A program made the translations under genes and the position numbers. Under the pieces are notes generated by a model. It was not told where the DNA came from, did no database searches, and saw nothing but the letters and a program-made list of their open reading frames with translations. This document shows positions 9,614-20,078 of a stretch of DNA of 64,000 nt, in pieces. Location: positions 62,001 through 126,000 of the forward strand of contig NZ_BAAADJ010000064.1 in the NCBI RefSeq assembly GCF_039522365.1. Reading direction: 5' to 3'. The stretch is from Bacillus carboniphilus (lineage in GTDB: Bacteria > Bacillota > Bacilli > Bacillales > JC228). Numbering within the stretch: the first letter of the stretch is position 1; the number at the start of each line of letters is the position of its first letter.

Positions 9614-11680
9614 ATGAAATTGCAGAAAGTTATGATTGTAGGTGCAGGTAAAGGGGGTACAGCCCTCCTAAAAATCTTAAGCGAAGCAGAAATGTTTTCT
9701 GTTGCTGCTGTAGTGGACATTAACCCAAAAGCACCTGGTATACAATTTGCGAAGAAACTAGGAGTCCCCATATATTCTCACTGGAAGGAAATTCTTTCAG
9801 ATGAAATTGATATAATTGTTGACGTTACGGGAAGTGAAGATATTTTCCGGGAGCTAAGAGATAACAGAGGGAAAAAGACGGTTTTAATTCCTGGAAGTGT
9901 TGCTCTTATCATTACTAGTTTATTGGATGAGAAAAAAGCTCTCATACAAGAATTAAAGGATGAAACTCACCGAAGAGACTTAATCTTTAATTCAACCAAT
10001 GATGGAATGATTGTAGTGGATGATCATTCTACTATCATCCTTTGGAATGATAGTGCTGAAAAAATTGTAGGTGTCAAAAAAGAAGATGTGTTAGGCTTAC
10101 ATATTCAAAAAGTAATTCCAGATAGCAGATTACCTCAGGTGCTTTCAAGTAGACGAATTGAGGCGAATCGGGAATTAGTTTTAAAAAATGGTTTAAAAAT
10201 TATTACCACCCGAATTCCAATGATAGATTCACAAGGGAAATTACTTGGTGCCTTTGCAGTTTTTAAAAACATAACGGAAATTGTAAACCTTGCTGAAGAA
10301 ATTACCAACTTAAAAGAAATCCAAACCATGTTAGAGGCCATTATTCAATCTAGTGATGAGGCCATAACGGTCGTAGACGAGCAAGGAAAAGGAATCCTCA
10401 TTAACCCTGCTTATGAACGGTTAACAGGGCTTAAAAAGGAAGAGGTCATAGGTAAACCAGCGACAGCTGACATTTCTGAAGGTGAAAGCATGCATATGAA
10501 GGTGCTAAAAACACGTAGAGCTGTTCGTGGTACCAAAATGAAAGTAGGGCCAGCGAAAAAGGAAGTCATCGTAAACGTTGCTCCTGTAATTGTTGATGGG
10601 AAGCTGAAGGGAAGCGTCGGTGTCATACATGATATGTCAGAAATTCAGTCCCTAACCAATGAACTCAATCGAGCTAGACAAATTATTCGATCACTTGAAG
10701 CAAAATATACGTTTGATGACATTATTGGAAGCTCTGAAGAAATGAAACTGGCCGTAGAGCAAGCACGGCTTGCTGCCAGAACACCCGTAACCATTCTACT
10801 TAGAGGGGAATCGGGTACAGGGAAAGAATTGTTTGCTCATGCGATACATAATGATAGCGACCGGAAGTATAACAAGTTTATTCGAGTAAATTGTGCAGCT
10901 ATTTCAGAATCTCTACTTGAAAGTGAACTTTTTGGGTATGAAGAAGGTGCTTTCTCTGGTGCCAAGAGAGGTGGAAAGAGAGGGCTATTTGAAGAAGCAG
11001 ACAATGGGAGTATTTTCCTTGATGAAATAGGTGAATTATCCTTAAACACTCAAGCGAAACTACTAAGAGTACTTCAAGAAAATGAAATCGTTCGTGTTGG
11101 AGGAACCAAGCCTATTTCCATCAATGTGCGAGTGATTGCGGCAACGAACATCAACCTCGAAAAAGGAATAGCTGACGGGAGTTTCCGAGAGGATTTATAT
11201 TATCGCTTAAATAGGATGCCTATTCATATCCCTCCGCTAAGAAAGAGAAAGCAAGATATTAAAATGCTAAGTGAGCGGCTCCTTCATAAAATCAATCAAG
11301 ATTATGGGAGAAATATCGAGGGGCTTAACGAGGGTGCTCTAAAAAAACTAATGGAGTACGGTTGGCCAGGAAATGTAAGGGAGCTTGAAAATGAATTAGG
11401 ACGAGCTGTTATTTTTATGGATTTTCATGAGAAGATCCTTAAAAGTTCACATTTACAATTCCTAGGAAATAAGGGTGAGAAAAACGAAGACTCGAATTCT
11501 AACATGAAAAATACACAGGCCGACCAAGAAGAGCTTGCTCATTTAATGGATGAGTATGAAAAAGATGTTATTGAACAAAGGCTTAAGCAGCTTAAGGGAA
11601 ATAAAACGGCGTGTGCGAAGTCATTAGGGATATCAGTGCGAAGTCTTTACTACAAACTTGAAAAATGGAATATTGAATAG
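9614..11680 (+). CDS. bkdR: Sigma-54-dependent activator BkdR
   Basis: Bacterial enhancer-binding protein that activates the downstream bkd operon with sigma-L (sigma-54). A Rossmann-like N-terminal domain ([17 protein letters not shown], to about 110) is followed by two PAS domains (about 118-230 and 238-350). The AAA+ domain has Walker A GESGTGKE (about 398-405), the sigma-54 contact loop GAFSGA (about 445-450) and Walker [12 protein letters not shown] Fis-type helix-turn-helix ends the 688 residues. ATG 9614 is taken; TTG 9620, which sits better relative to AAAGGTGTGA, is an alternative. The GAFSGA variant replaces Thr of GAFTGA with Ser. Confidence 0.94.
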   Translation: MKLQKVMIVGAGKGGTALLKILSEAEMFSVAAVVDINPKAPGIQFAKKLGVPIYSHWKEILSDEIDIIVDVTGSEDIFRELRDNRGKKTVLIPGSVALIITSLLDEKKALIQELKDETHRRDLIFNSTNDGMIVVDDHSTIILWNDSAEKIVGVKKEDVLGLHIQKVIPDSRLPQVLSSRRIEANRELVLKNGLKIITTRIPMIDSQGKLLGAFAVFKNITEIVNLAEEITNLKEIQTMLEAIIQSSDEAITVVDEQGKGILINPAYERLTGLKKEEVIGKPATADISEGESMHMKVLKTRRAVRGTKMKVGPAKKEVIVNVAPVIVDGKLKGSVGVIHDMSEIQSLTNELNRARQIIRSLEAKYTFDDIIGSSEEMKLAVEQARLAARTPVTILLRGESGTGKELFAHAIHNDSDRKYNKFIRVNCAAISESLLESELFGYEEGAFSGAKRGGKRGLFEEADNGSIFLDEIGELSLNTQAKLLRVLQENEIVRVGGTKPISINVRVIAATNINLEKGIADGSFREDLYYRLNRMPIHIPPLRKRKQDIKMLSERLLHKINQDYGRNIEGLNEGALKKLMEYGWPGNVRELENELGRAVIFMDFHEKILKSSHLQFLGNKGEKNEDSNSNMKNTQADQEELAHLMDEYEKDVIEQRLKQLKGNKTACAKSLGISVRSLYYKLEKWNIE

Positions 11681-11682
11681 AG

Positions 11683-11724
11683 TTGCATGCATGTTTCTTC
11701 ATAGCACGCAGAAAGATGCATGAT
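11683..11724 (+). promoter_or_regulatory. Candidate BkdR upstream activating sites
   Basis: TTGCATGCATG at 11683-11693 and ATGCATGAT at 11716-11724 share the palindromic core ATGCAT and sit 40-95 bases above the -24 element. This is the position expected of an enhancer-binding protein site. Assignment to BkdR rests on position and adjacency. Confidence 0.5.
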
Positions 11725-11736
11725 AATAATAATAAA

Positions 11737-11752
11737 AGTAAAGCGCTTTCAT
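11737..11752 (+). promoter_or_regulatory. cre-like CcpA operator in the bkd promoter region
   Basis: The 16 bases around AAAGCGCTTTCA match the catabolite-responsive element consensus WTGNAANCGNWWNCAW at 14 positions, failing only at the TG. It lies between the enhancer-like repeats and the sigma-54 promoter, where CcpA binding could block DNA looping. CcpA control is inferred. Confidence 0.5.
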
Positions 11753-11761
11753 AAAATGTGG

Positions 11762-11778
11762 TTGGCACGATTCTTGCA
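11762..11778 (+). promoter_or_regulatory. Sigma-54 (-24/-12) promoter of the bkd operon
   Basis: TTGGCACGATTCTTGCA has the invariant GG (11764-11765) and GC (11776-11777) exactly 12 bases apart, matching the -24/-12 consensus. It is about 40 bases before ptb and directly downstream of bkdR. Confidence 0.9.
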
Positions 11779-11819
11779 TTATTAAAAAGTGCGGCCAATA
11801 AACAAGTTGGGAGGTAGCC

Positions 11820-12728
11820 ATGGATTTTCAGAAGCTAATAGAACAAGTAACCCAATTTGAAAAGAAAACCGTTGCTGTAGCTGCTGCAGAGGATTTAGAA
11901 GTGCTGGAAGCAATATCTTTGGCAGTACAACAAAATATGAGCTCTTTTCAACTATATGGGGATAAGGAAATGCTAACAACAATGCTCGATCAACATTTCC
12001 CACATCTAGTTAAAAACAAACAGGTAGAAATCATTCATACTTTATCTCAAACTTCCAGTGCGGAGCTAGCAGTTAAAGCAGTCCGTCAACATGAAGCAGA
12101 TGTATTGATGAAGGGTCATATACCAACTTCAACTTTATTGAAGGCAGTGTTAAATAAAGAAATTGGGCTAAGAACAGGTAAAGTGCTTTCGCATGTTGCC
12201 GTGTTTTCAGTCCCCGGTTATGAACGGTTTATTTTTGTGACAGATGCAGCTATGAACATTGCACCAGATGTATCACAAAAAGCACAAATTATCGCAAATG
12301 CAGTAAAGGTGGCAAAAAGCCTAGGGTTAGAAACCCCGAAGGTAGCCCCATTAGCAGCCGTAGAGGTCGTGAATCCAGACATGCAAGCATCACTTGATGC
12401 TGCCCTACTCACACAAATGAACCGACGTGGTCAAATTACTGATTGTGAGGTAGACGGTCCTCTTGCTCTTGACAACGCAGTTTCTATGGAAGCTGCCAAA
12501 CATAAAGGCATCAATAGTACTGTTGCCGGACAAGCAGACATTTTGCTAGTTCCTAATATAGAGTCTGGAAATATTCTCTATAAGTCATTGGTTTATTTTT
12601 CAAATGCTAGTGTAGGTGCAGTCATTGAAGGGGCTAAAGCGCCAATCGTGTTAACGTCCCGTGCAGATTCTGCAGAGAGTAAACTATATTCTCTTGCAGT
12701 TGCTTTACATTCATCAATTAAACAATGA
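11820..12728 (+). CDS. ptb: Phosphate butyryltransferase
   Basis: Transfers branched-chain or straight acyl groups from CoA to phosphate, feeding butyrate kinase for ATP formation. It has 302 residues, as expected for the phosphate acetyl/butyryltransferase family, with typical segments such as [20 protein letters not shown] and [13 protein letters not shown] follows GGGAGGTAGCC. It is the first gene of the sigma-54-driven bkd operon, and bcd starts about 20 bases after its stop. Confidence 0.94.
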   Translation: MDFQKLIEQVTQFEKKTVAVAAAEDLEVLEAISLAVQQNMSSFQLYGDKEMLTTMLDQHFPHLVKNKQVEIIHTLSQTSSAELAVKAVRQHEADVLMKGHIPTSTLLKAVLNKEIGLRTGKVLSHVAVFSVPGYERFIFVTDAAMNIAPDVSQKAQIIANAVKVAKSLGLETPKVAPLAAVEVVNPDMQASLDAALLTQMNRRGQITDCEVDGPLALDNAVSMEAAKHKGINSTVAGQADILLVPNIESGNILYKSLVYFSNASVGAVIEGAKAPIVLTSRADSAESKLYSLAVALHSSIKQ

Positions 12729-12748
12729 GAATTGGGGAGGAATTTTAT

Positions 12749-13846
12749 ATGGAAATCTTCAAATACATGGAAAAATATGATTATGAGCAGTTAGTCATTT
12801 GTCAGGATAAAAAATCAGGGTTAAAAGCAATTATTGCAATACATGACACTACAATTGGTCCGGCATTAGGTGGTACAAGAATGTGGACATACGAGAGTGA
12901 AGAAGCAGCAATCGAAGATGCTTTACGCTTGGCAAAAGGAATGACTTACAAAAATGCAGCTGCTGGTTTAAACCTTGGCGGTGGTAAAACGGTTATCATC
13001 GGTGATCCTAGAAAAGATAAAAATGAAGACATGTTCCGAGCTTTTGGCCGCTACATTCAAGGGTTAAATGGCCGCTACATTACAGCTGAAGACGTTGGTA
13101 CAACAGTAGAGGATATGGACCTAATTCATGAAGAAACAGACTTTGTAACAGGGATTTCTCCAGCATTCGGTTCTTCAGGAAATCCATCACCAGTAACAGC
13201 TTACGGTGTATACCGTGGAATGAAGGCTGCTGCAAAAGAGGCATTTGGTACCGATTCTTTAGAAGGAAAGAAAATTGCTGTACAAGGTGTAGGAAACGTG
13301 GCTTATACATTATGTAAACACCTACACGAGGAAGGTGCACAACTTATTGTAACCGATATTCATAAAGATGCAGTTCAACGAGCAGTTAACGACTTTGGTG
13401 CGAAAGCAGTTGAACCTAATGAAATCTACTCTGTTGAATGTGATATTTTTGCACCATGTGCACTAGGGGCAGTCATCAACGATGAAACCATTCCACAAAT
13501 TAAAGCAAAGGTAATTGCAGGAGCTGCAAATAATCAACTAAAGGAATCTCGTCATGGCGATGCGATTCATGAAATGGGTATTGTGTATGCTCCTGATTAT
13601 GTTATTAACGCAGGTGGAGTTATTAACGTAGCTGATGAACTATACGGATACAATCGTGAAAGAGCACTTAAGAAGGTCGAGCTAATATACAACAATATTG
13701 AAAAGGTTATCGAGATTTCTAAGCGCGACAACATTCCAACCTATATGGCAGCTGACCGTATGGCAGAGGAAAGAATTGAGAAAATAAAAAATACTAGATC
13801 AACCTTTTTACAAAATGGTCAGCACATCTTAAGTAGAAGAAAATAA
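12749..13846 (+). CDS. bcd: Leucine (branched-chain amino acid) dehydrogenase
   Basis: NAD-dependent oxidative deamination of leucine, valine and isoleucine to 2-oxo acids, the substrates of the downstream dehydrogenase complex. The Glu/Leu/Phe dehydrogenase signature is clear: [10 protein letters not shown], then [19 protein letters not shown] with the catalytic lysines. The NAD fold begins with [12 protein letters not shown] near residue 180. ATG 12749 has GGGGAGG 8 bases upstream and gives 365 residues (364 in B. subtilis Bcd); the frame extends back into the end of ptb. Confidence 0.96.
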   Translation: MEIFKYMEKYDYEQLVICQDKKSGLKAIIAIHDTTIGPALGGTRMWTYESEEAAIEDALRLAKGMTYKNAAAGLNLGGGKTVIIGDPRKDKNEDMFRAFGRYIQGLNGRYITAEDVGTTVEDMDLIHEETDFVTGISPAFGSSGNPSPVTAYGVYRGMKAAAKEAFGTDSLEGKKIAVQGVGNVAYTLCKHLHEEGAQLIVTDIHKDAVQRAVNDFGAKAVEPNEIYSVECDIFAPCALGAVINDETIPQIKAKVIAGAANNQLKESRHGDAIHEMGIVYAPDYVINAGGVINVADELYGYNRERALKKVELIYNNIEKVIEISKRDNIPTYMAADRMAEERIEKIKNTRSTFLQNGQHILSRRK

Positions 13847-13871
13847 TACGTTCTATTCAGTCTAATAAGTG

Positions 13872-13917
13872 TTAAGGGAAGTAATAGGGGAGGATCTCTC
13901 CTTAGCTTTTTCCCTAA
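13872..13917 (+). other. Hairpin between bcd and buk
   Basis: The 167-base bcd-buk gap holds a nested stem. GGGGAG pairs with CTCTCC around GAT, inside TTAAGGGAA paired with TTCCCTAA (one bulge). There is no T run, so it is probably not a terminator. An mRNA-processing or stability element within the operon is possible. Confidence 0.45.
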
Positions 13918-14013
13918 TAAGGCTAATAGTAAAAGCCGAGGATAGACCTAAAAATGGCTTGTCCCTCACATCAAAAGAGGAAATTGGCTTACACGTTATG
14001 GAGGGTATTAAAG

Positions 14014-15105
14014 TTGGTAGAAAAGGAATATCGCATTCTCGTCATTAACCCAGGTTCTACATCAACGAAGATAGGCGTTTTTGACAACGAGAGACCTGTA
14101 TTCGAGAAGACGATCCGCCACGATTCAAATGAAATTCAAAGCTTCAACTCAATATATGAACAATATGAATTTCGAAAAAACACTATTCTAGAGGCCTTAG
14201 ATCAAGAAGGAATGAACCTTTCTAAATTATCGGCAGTTTGCGGTAGAGGAGGATTACTTCGTCCTATTGAGGGAGGGACCTACGAAGTTAATCAAGCGAT
14301 GCTTGAAGATTTGAAAAATGGATATGCAGGTCAACATGCTTCCAATCTTGGAGGGATATTAGCATTTGAAATCGCAGGTGGTTTAAATATCCCTTCCTTT
14401 ATCGTAGATCCAGTGGTAGTAGATGAACTTTCAGACGTGGCTAGGGTTTCAGGGTTTTCTCTAATTGAAAGAAAAAGTATTTTCCATGCTCTTAACCAAA
14501 AAGCTGTCGCTAGAAGAGTGGCAAAAGAACTTCAAAAAAGATACGAGGAAATGCGTTTTATTGTTGTTCATATGGGTGGGGGAATTACAGTTGGTGTCCA
14601 TGAATACGGAAAAGTCGTAGATGTAAATAATGGTCTACATGGAGATGGTCCGTTTTCTCCGGAACGTGCAGGAACGGTTCCAGCGGGGGATCTTGTGCAA
14701 CTATGCTTTTCAGGTGACTATTTTAGAGATGAAATCATGAAAAAATTAGTGGGGCAAGGCGGATTAGTAGGGTATCTTGGAACTAGTGATGCTGTAAAAG
14801 TTGAGAAGTTAATAGAAAAGGGCGACAAAAAAGCAAAGCATGTATATGATGCAATGTCATATCAAATTGCCAAAGAGATTGGAAGTGCAAGTACTGTTCT
14901 TAAGGGTAAAGTAGATGCCATCATATTTACTGGCGGACTAGCTTATGGAAAGGTATTTGTGCAGAGTATTATTGAGCGAGTAGGCTGGATTGCAGATTGT
15001 ATAGTTAAACCAGGAGAGAATGAACTCCAAGCATTAACTGAAGGGGCACTCCGTGTACTTCGTGGCGAAGAAGATGCAAAAGTATACAGCGTAGACGGTA
15101 AATAA
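14014..15105 (+). CDS. buk: Butyrate kinase
   Basis: ASKHA-fold kinase that makes ATP and a free acid from (iso)butyryl or isovaleryl phosphate. The N-terminal phosphate loop [13 protein letters not shown] and the segments [11 protein letters not shown] and [16 protein letters not shown] are diagnostic. TTG 14014 is chosen because GGAGGG lies 8 bases upstream and the product is 363 residues, as in B. subtilis. The longer frame back to 13954 has no ribosome binding site. lpdV starts 15 bases after the stop. Confidence 0.94.
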   Translation: MVEKEYRILVINPGSTSTKIGVFDNERPVFEKTIRHDSNEIQSFNSIYEQYEFRKNTILEALDQEGMNLSKLSAVCGRGGLLRPIEGGTYEVNQAMLEDLKNGYAGQHASNLGGILAFEIAGGLNIPSFIVDPVVVDELSDVARVSGFSLIERKSIFHALNQKAVARRVAKELQKRYEEMRFIVVHMGGGITVGVHEYGKVVDVNNGLHGDGPFSPERAGTVPAGDLVQLCFSGDYFRDEIMKKLVGQGGLVGYLGTSDAVKVEKLIEKGDKKAKHVYDAMSYQIAKEIGSASTVLKGKVDAIIFTGGLAYGKVFVQSIIERVGWIADCIVKPGENELQALTEGALRVLRGEEDAKVYSVDGK

Positions 15106-15120
15106 AAAGGAGTGAAACAA

Positions 15121-16542
15121 GTGGCTACAGAATTTGATCTCGTTATTTTGGGTGGCGGTACAGGCGGCTATGTTGCGGCAATTCGAGCTTCACAGCTTGG
15201 CTTGAAAACAGCCATCGTAGAAAAAGGTAAGCTTGGTGGAACATGCTTACATAAAGGATGTATTCCTTCTAAAGCGTTACTCCGAAGTGCAGAGGTATAT
15301 CGAACGGCACTAGAGGGAGATAAATTTGGAGTTACGATTAACGATGTAACCCTCAATTTCCCTAAAGTACAGGAGAGAAAAGAGTCAATTGTTTCTCAAT
15401 TACATAAAGGTGTTCAACACTTGATGAAACAAGGAAAAATAGAAGTGTATGAAGGGATTGGGAGAATTCTAGGACCTTCTATATTCTCTCCAATGCCAGG
15501 TTCCATTTCAGTAGAATTTGCAGATGGAAAAGAAAACGAAATTCTTATCCCCAAAAATGTAATCATTGCGACCGGTTCTAAGCCAAGAACACTTCCAGGG
15601 TTAGAGATTGACGGAGAAAAGGTGTTAACATCAGATGAAGCTCTTCAATTAGAAAAACTGCCAAACTCCATGATTATCGTAGGTGGAGGCGTAATAGGGA
15701 TTGAGTGGGCGTCCATGCTCCATGATTTTGGAGTAGAAGTAACGGTGCTTGAGTACGCGGATCGGATTATTCCGACTGAAGACCAGGAAATTTCCAAAGA
15801 GATGCAACGCTTGATGAAGAAAAAAGGTGTGAAAATTGTTACTGGTGCAAAAGTTCTTCCTGATACGTTAAACAAAGATAATGGTGTTCAAATCAGTGCA
15901 GAAGTAAAAGGCAAAGAAGAAACATATCAAGCCGATCAATTATTAGTTTCTGTTGGACGAGAAGCAAATGTAAATGGAATTGGCTTGGAGAACACAGATA
16001 TTAAAGTGGAAAAGGGAGTCATCGTTACAAATAAGCATTACCAAACGAAAGAATCACATATATATGCAATTGGTGACTGTATTGGTGGTTTGCAGCTTGC
16101 CCATGTAGCTAGTCATGAAGGGATTGTTGCTGTAGAACATATTGCTCGTAAAAATCCTGCACCTATTGATTATAACCTGGTGTCAAAATGTATCTATAGC
16201 AGTCCAGAAGTCGCTTCAGTTGGGTTAACAGAACAAGAGGCAAAAGAGCAAAACTTCAATATAAAAATTGGCAAATTCTCTTTCCGTGCCATTGGTAAAG
16301 CATTAGTATTTGGGGAGTCCGACGGATTTGTGAAAATTATTGCTGATAAAGATACGGATGATATACTAGGCGTCCATATGATTGGACCACATGTTACGGA
16401 TATGATTTCTGAGGCTGGTTTAGCAAAAGTATTAGATGCAACACCTTGGGAAGTTGCACATACCATTCATCCTCATCCAACCTTATCTGAGGCGATTGGT
16501 GAAGCTGCACTTGCAGTCGATGGATTAGCAATTCATTCATAA
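15121..16542 (+). CDS. lpdV: Dihydrolipoyl dehydrogenase of the branched-chain complex (E3)
   Basis: FAD enzyme that reoxidises the lipoyl arm of the branched-chain 2-oxo acid dehydrogenase complex. Visible are the FAD fold ILGGGTGGYVAAIRA, the redox disulfide in GGTCLHKGCIPSK, the NAD fold IIVGGGVIGIEWA and the C-terminal catalytic HPHPTLSE. GTG 15121 has AAAGGAGTGA about 6 bases upstream, giving 473 residues. Being encoded next to the E1 and E2 genes marks it as the dedicated E3 rather than that of pyruvate dehydrogenase. Confidence 0.95.
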   Translation: MATEFDLVILGGGTGGYVAAIRASQLGLKTAIVEKGKLGGTCLHKGCIPSKALLRSAEVYRTALEGDKFGVTINDVTLNFPKVQERKESIVSQLHKGVQHLMKQGKIEVYEGIGRILGPSIFSPMPGSISVEFADGKENEILIPKNVIIATGSKPRTLPGLEIDGEKVLTSDEALQLEKLPNSMIIVGGGVIGIEWASMLHDFGVEVTVLEYADRIIPTEDQEISKEMQRLMKKKGVKIVTGAKVLPDTLNKDNGVQISAEVKGKEETYQADQLLVSVGREANVNGIGLENTDIKVEKGVIVTNKHYQTKESHIYAIGDCIGGLQLAHVASHEGIVAVEHIARKNPAPIDYNLVSKCIYSSPEVASVGLTEQEAKEQNFNIKIGKFSFRAIGKALVFGESDGFVKIIADKDTDDILGVHMIGPHVTDMISEAGLAKVLDATPWEVAHTIHPHPTLSEAIGEAALAVDGLAIHS

Positions 16543-16566
16543 TTTTCTTATAGAGGAGGAACTAAA

Positions 16567-17565
16567 ATGGCTGAAAAACGTCATGAACAATTGGGGCTTA
16601 CTAATGAAAACGTCCTTGAAATGTATGAAACCATGCTTTTAGCTCGTAGACTCGATGAAAGGCAATGGCTCTTAAACCGTTCAGGGAAAATTCCATTCGT
16701 TATTTCATGTCAAGGACAGGAAGCTGCCCAAATCGGTGCTGCTTTTGCTCTTGATCGTTCGAAGGATTATGTTTTACCTTATTACCGTGATTTAGGAGTA
16801 GTTTTAACATTTGGTATGACGGCAAAGGAAATTATGCTTTCTGCTTTCGCTAAGGCAGAAGACCCGAACTCAGGTGGTCGACAAATGCCTGGACACTTTG
16901 GTCAAAAGAAAAACCGAATTGTAACAGGTTCATCCCCTGTTACCACACAAGTTCCACACGCAGTAGGAGTGGCACTTGCTGGAAGAATGGAAGGGAAAGA
17001 CCTAGTAACTTTCGTAACTTTTGGTGAAGGTTCATCAAACCAAGGAGATTTCCATGAAGGTGCCAACTTTGCTGGCGTACACAAATTACCTGTTATTTTC
17101 ATGTGTGAAAATAATAAATATGCGATTTCAGTTCCAATTGAAAAACAATTGGCTTGTGAAAAAGTGTCAGATCGTGCAATTGGTTACGGAATGCCAGGAG
17201 TAACAGTAGACGGAAATGATCCTCTAGAAGTGTATGCAGCGGTTAAAGAAGCAGCAGATCGTGGTCGCAGAGGAGAAGGACCATCCCTGATTGAAACGAT
17301 TTCCTATCGTTTAACTCCTCACTCCAGTGACGATGATGACAGAAGCTATCGTGCTCCTGAAGAAGTAAAGGATGCTAAAACGAAAGACCCAATTATCACC
17401 TTTGGCGCTTATTTAAAAGAAAACGGTGTGATGGATGATGAATTGGAAAAGCAAATAAATGACCGTGTAATGGGCTTGGTCAACGAAGCTACAGAATACG
17501 CAGAGAATGCACCATATGCAGAAGCAGAACAAGCTTTGAAGTATGTGTATGCTGAGAATGAATAA
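16567..17565 (+). CDS. bkdAA: Branched-chain 2-oxo acid dehydrogenase E1 alpha
   Basis: Thiamine-diphosphate subunit that decarboxylates branched-chain 2-oxo acids. The ThDP-binding motif runs from GEGSSNQGDFHEG to ENN (about residues 155-182). The phosphorylation-loop region YRLTPHSSDDDDRSYR is typical of E1 alpha. The protein has 332 residues and starts at ATG behind AGAGGAGG. It works as a heterotetramer with the product of bkdAB, 14 bases downstream. Confidence 0.96.
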   Translation: MAEKRHEQLGLTNENVLEMYETMLLARRLDERQWLLNRSGKIPFVISCQGQEAAQIGAAFALDRSKDYVLPYYRDLGVVLTFGMTAKEIMLSAFAKAEDPNSGGRQMPGHFGQKKNRIVTGSSPVTTQVPHAVGVALAGRMEGKDLVTFVTFGEGSSNQGDFHEGANFAGVHKLPVIFMCENNKYAISVPIEKQLACEKVSDRAIGYGMPGVTVDGNDPLEVYAAVKEAADRGRRGEGPSLIETISYRLTPHSSDDDDRSYRAPEEVKDAKTKDPIITFGAYLKENGVMDDELEKQINDRVMGLVNEATEYAENAPYAEAEQALKYVYAENE

Positions 17566-17579
17566 GGGGGGAAACTCAG

Positions 17580-18563
17580 ATGCCAGTTATCTCTTATATA
17601 GATGCTGTTAAAATGGCTATTAAAGAGGAAATGGAACGTGACTCTAAGGTGTTTATCCTTGGGGAAGACGTTGGATTAAAAGGTGGAGTGTTTAAGGCCA
17701 CTGAGGGTTTATACGATCAATTCGGTGAGGAGAGAGTTATTGATACTCCTCTAGCAGAATCAGCAATCGCTGGTGTTGCAATTGGGGCAGCTATGTATGG
17801 AATGAGACCAATTGCTGAGATGCAGTTTGCCGATTTCATCATGCCTGCTGTGAACCAAATTATTTCAGAAGCAGCTCGAATTCGGTACCGTTCAAACAAT
17901 GATTGGAGCTGTCCACTTGTAGTCAGAGCTCCATTTGGTGGAGGAGTCCATGGGGCACTTTATCACTCGCAATCCGTTGAAGCTGTATTTGCGAACCAAC
18001 CAGGGTTAAAGATTGTCATCCCATCTACACCTTATGATGTTAAAGGGTTATTAAAGGCTGCTATTCGAGATGAAGATCCTGTTTTATTCTTTGAACATAA
18101 ACGTGCCTACCGTTTAATCAAAGGTGAAGTTCCTGATGATGATTATGTACTACCAATCGGGAAAGCAGATGTAAAACGTGAAGGTGAAGACATTACTGTC
18201 ATTACATATGGATTATGTGTTCATTTTGCACTTCAAGCAGCTGAAAGATTAGCCGAAGATGGTATTTCAGCTCATATCCTTGATTTAAGAACGGTGTATC
18301 CACTAGATCGTGAAGCGATTGTTGAAGCTGCTTCTAAAACTGGAAAAGTATTATTGCTAACGGAAGATAATTTAGAAGGTAGCATTATGAGTGAGGTATC
18401 TGCCATTATCTCAGAAGAATGCTTATTCGAATTAGATGCACCAATTAAGCGTCTAGCAGGACCTAATGTTCCAGCGATGCCTTATGCACCTACAATGGAA
18501 AAATACTTTATGGTAAACCCTGACAAAGTTGAAAAGGCAATGAGAGAACTAGCTGAATTTTAA
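17580..18563 (+). CDS. bkdAB: Branched-chain 2-oxo acid dehydrogenase E1 beta
   Basis: Transketolase-like beta subunit pairing with E1 alpha. Landmarks are LGEDVGLKGGVFKATEGL, DTPLAESAIAGVAIGAAMYG (cofactor-activating glutamate), VVRAPFGGGVHGALYHSQS and the C-terminal transketolase domain. It has 327 residues, and ATG follows AAGGGGGG. bkdB starts 26 bases downstream. Confidence 0.96.
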   Translation: MPVISYIDAVKMAIKEEMERDSKVFILGEDVGLKGGVFKATEGLYDQFGEERVIDTPLAESAIAGVAIGAAMYGMRPIAEMQFADFIMPAVNQIISEAARIRYRSNNDWSCPLVVRAPFGGGVHGALYHSQSVEAVFANQPGLKIVIPSTPYDVKGLLKAAIRDEDPVLFFEHKRAYRLIKGEVPDDDYVLPIGKADVKREGEDITVITYGLCVHFALQAAERLAEDGISAHILDLRTVYPLDREAIVEAASKTGKVLLLTEDNLEGSIMSEVSAIISEECLFELDAPIKRLAGPNVPAMPYAPTMEKYFMVNPDKVEKAMRELAEF

Positions 18564-18589
18564 TTTTCAAGCTGAAGGAGGTACAAATA

Positions 18590-19897
18590 ATGGGAATGGA
18601 ACAAATGAAAATGCCTCAGCTTGGTGAGAGTGTAACAGAAGGTACGATATCTAAATGGTTAGTGTCTGCAGGGGATCATGTAAACAAGTATGATCCAATT
18701 GCAGAAGTCATGACTGATAAGGTAAATGCAGAGGTACCTTCCTCTTTCACTGGTACGATTAAAGAATTAGTAGCAAACGAAGGAGATACGCTTGAGGTAG
18801 GAGAAGTTATTTGCACAATTGAAGTTGAGGGTGGTGGAGCAGCGGCTCCAGCAAATGAAGCAAAACCTGCTGAAGAAACAGAAGGAAATGCTGAAGTAAG
18901 CAAACCAGCAGCACAAACAGATGCTCCTAACAAAGCACGTTATTCACCAGCTGTTTTAAAGCTTTCACAAGAACATGGAATTGACTTAAACCAAGTAACA
19001 GGGACAGGGGCTGGAGGACGAATTACAAGAAAAGACCTCCAAAAGCTGATTGAGTCTGGAAATGTTCCACAAGCAGGATCAGCACCTAAAGAAGTAGCTT
19101 CCACACCAAGTGCCCCAACTACGGAAGAGAAACCTCAGGAGGCAGCAAAACCGGCACCAACCCCAGCTGCTGGACCGCAAGTAACAGCAGCACCTGGAGA
19201 TAAAGAAATTCCGGTTACAGGTGTTCGTAAAGCAATCGCTGCTAACATGCTGAAGAGTAAACACGAAATCCCTCACGCATGGACGATGATGGAAGTAGAT
19301 GTAACGAACTTAGTGGCTTACCGTGATTCTCTAAAGGCAGAGTTTAAGCAGAAAGAAGGCTTTAACTTAACTTACTTTGCATTCTTTGTAAAAGCTGTAT
19401 CTCAAGCTTTAAAAGAGTTCCCTGAAATCAACTCTACTTGGGCTGGAGACAAAATTATACAAAGAAAAGATATCAACATCTCCATTGCGGTAGCAACAGA
19501 AGATGCATTATATGTACCAGTAATCAAACATGCCGACGAAAAGTCCATTAAAGGAATCGGTCGTGATATTAATGAACTAGCGGCAAAAGTTCGCACAAAT
19601 AAACTAACTGGGGACGACATGAAAGGTGGAACCTTTACAGTTAATAACACTGGTTCATTTGGTTCTGTCCAATCTATGGGAATTATCAATCATCCTCAGG
19701 CTGCCATCCTTCAGGTTGAGTCCATTGTGAAACGTCCTGTTGTGATGAACAACGGTATGATTGCGGTCCGAGATATGGTTAATCTATGTCTATCACTAGA
19801 TCACCGTGTGTTAGATGGACTTATTTGTGGTCGTTTCTTGCAACGAATTAAGGAAATTTTGGAGAATATCAATCCTGATAATACATCTATTTATTAA
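18590..19897 (+). CDS. bkdB: Branched-chain 2-oxo acid dehydrogenase E2 (lipoamide acyltransferase)
   Basis: Core of the complex; transfers the acyl group from lipoamide to CoA. A single lipoyl domain (about 5-80) carries the lipoylated K44 in VMTDKVNAEV. After an Ala/Pro-rich linker comes a peripheral-subunit-binding domain (about 116-152, ARYSPAVLKLSQEHGIDL), a second Ala/Pro-rich linker, and the catalytic domain with the DHRVLDG motif near the end. It has 435 residues, slightly longer than B. subtilis BkdB through the linkers. ATG follows GAAGGAGG. It ends the operon at a strong terminator. Confidence 0.96.
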   Translation: MGMEQMKMPQLGESVTEGTISKWLVSAGDHVNKYDPIAEVMTDKVNAEVPSSFTGTIKELVANEGDTLEVGEVICTIEVEGGGAAAPANEAKPAEETEGNAEVSKPAAQTDAPNKARYSPAVLKLSQEHGIDLNQVTGTGAGGRITRKDLQKLIESGNVPQAGSAPKEVASTPSAPTTEEKPQEAAKPAPTPAAGPQVTAAPGDKEIPVTGVRKAIAANMLKSKHEIPHAWTMMEVDVTNLVAYRDSLKAEFKQKEGFNLTYFAFFVKAVSQALKEFPEINSTWAGDKIIQRKDINISIAVATEDALYVPVIKHADEKSIKGIGRDINELAAKVRTNKLTGDDMKGGTFTVNNTGSFGSVQSMGIINHPQAAILQVESIVKRPVVMNNGMIAVRDMVNLCLSLDHRVLDGLICGRFLQRIKEILENINPDNTSIY

Positions 19898-19926
19898 AAG
19901 ACTGGGCTTTGCCCGGTCTTTTTTTG
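19896..19926 (+). terminator. Terminator of the bkd operon
   Basis: AAGACTGGGC and GCCCGGTCTT form a stem around TTT, followed by TTTTT. It marks the end of ptb-bcd-buk-lpdV-bkdAA-bkdAB-bkdB. Confidence 0.92.
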
Positions 19927-19930
19927 TGGG

Positions 19931-20051
19931 GGTGCAATTCCTGGGCTGGAGGTGCAATTCTGGGGCTGAGGGTGCAATTCCTGGGCTGGAGGGTGCAATT
20001 CCTGGGCTGGAGGTGCAATTCCTGGGCTGGAGGTGCAATTCCGAGGCTGAA
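19931..20051. repeat. Six tandem copies of a 20-base repeat
   Basis: Units of the form GGTGCAATTCCTGGGCTGGA begin at 19931, 19951, 19971, 19992, 20012 and 20032. The second copy differs slightly (TGGGGCTGAG) and one extra G precedes the fourth. The array starts right after the bkd terminator. Open frames across it are low-complexity and lack ribosome binding sites, so it is treated as non-coding. Function unknown. Confidence 0.9.
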
Positions 20052-20078
20052 AGTGCTCTGAACGCATATTGTAGCTTT

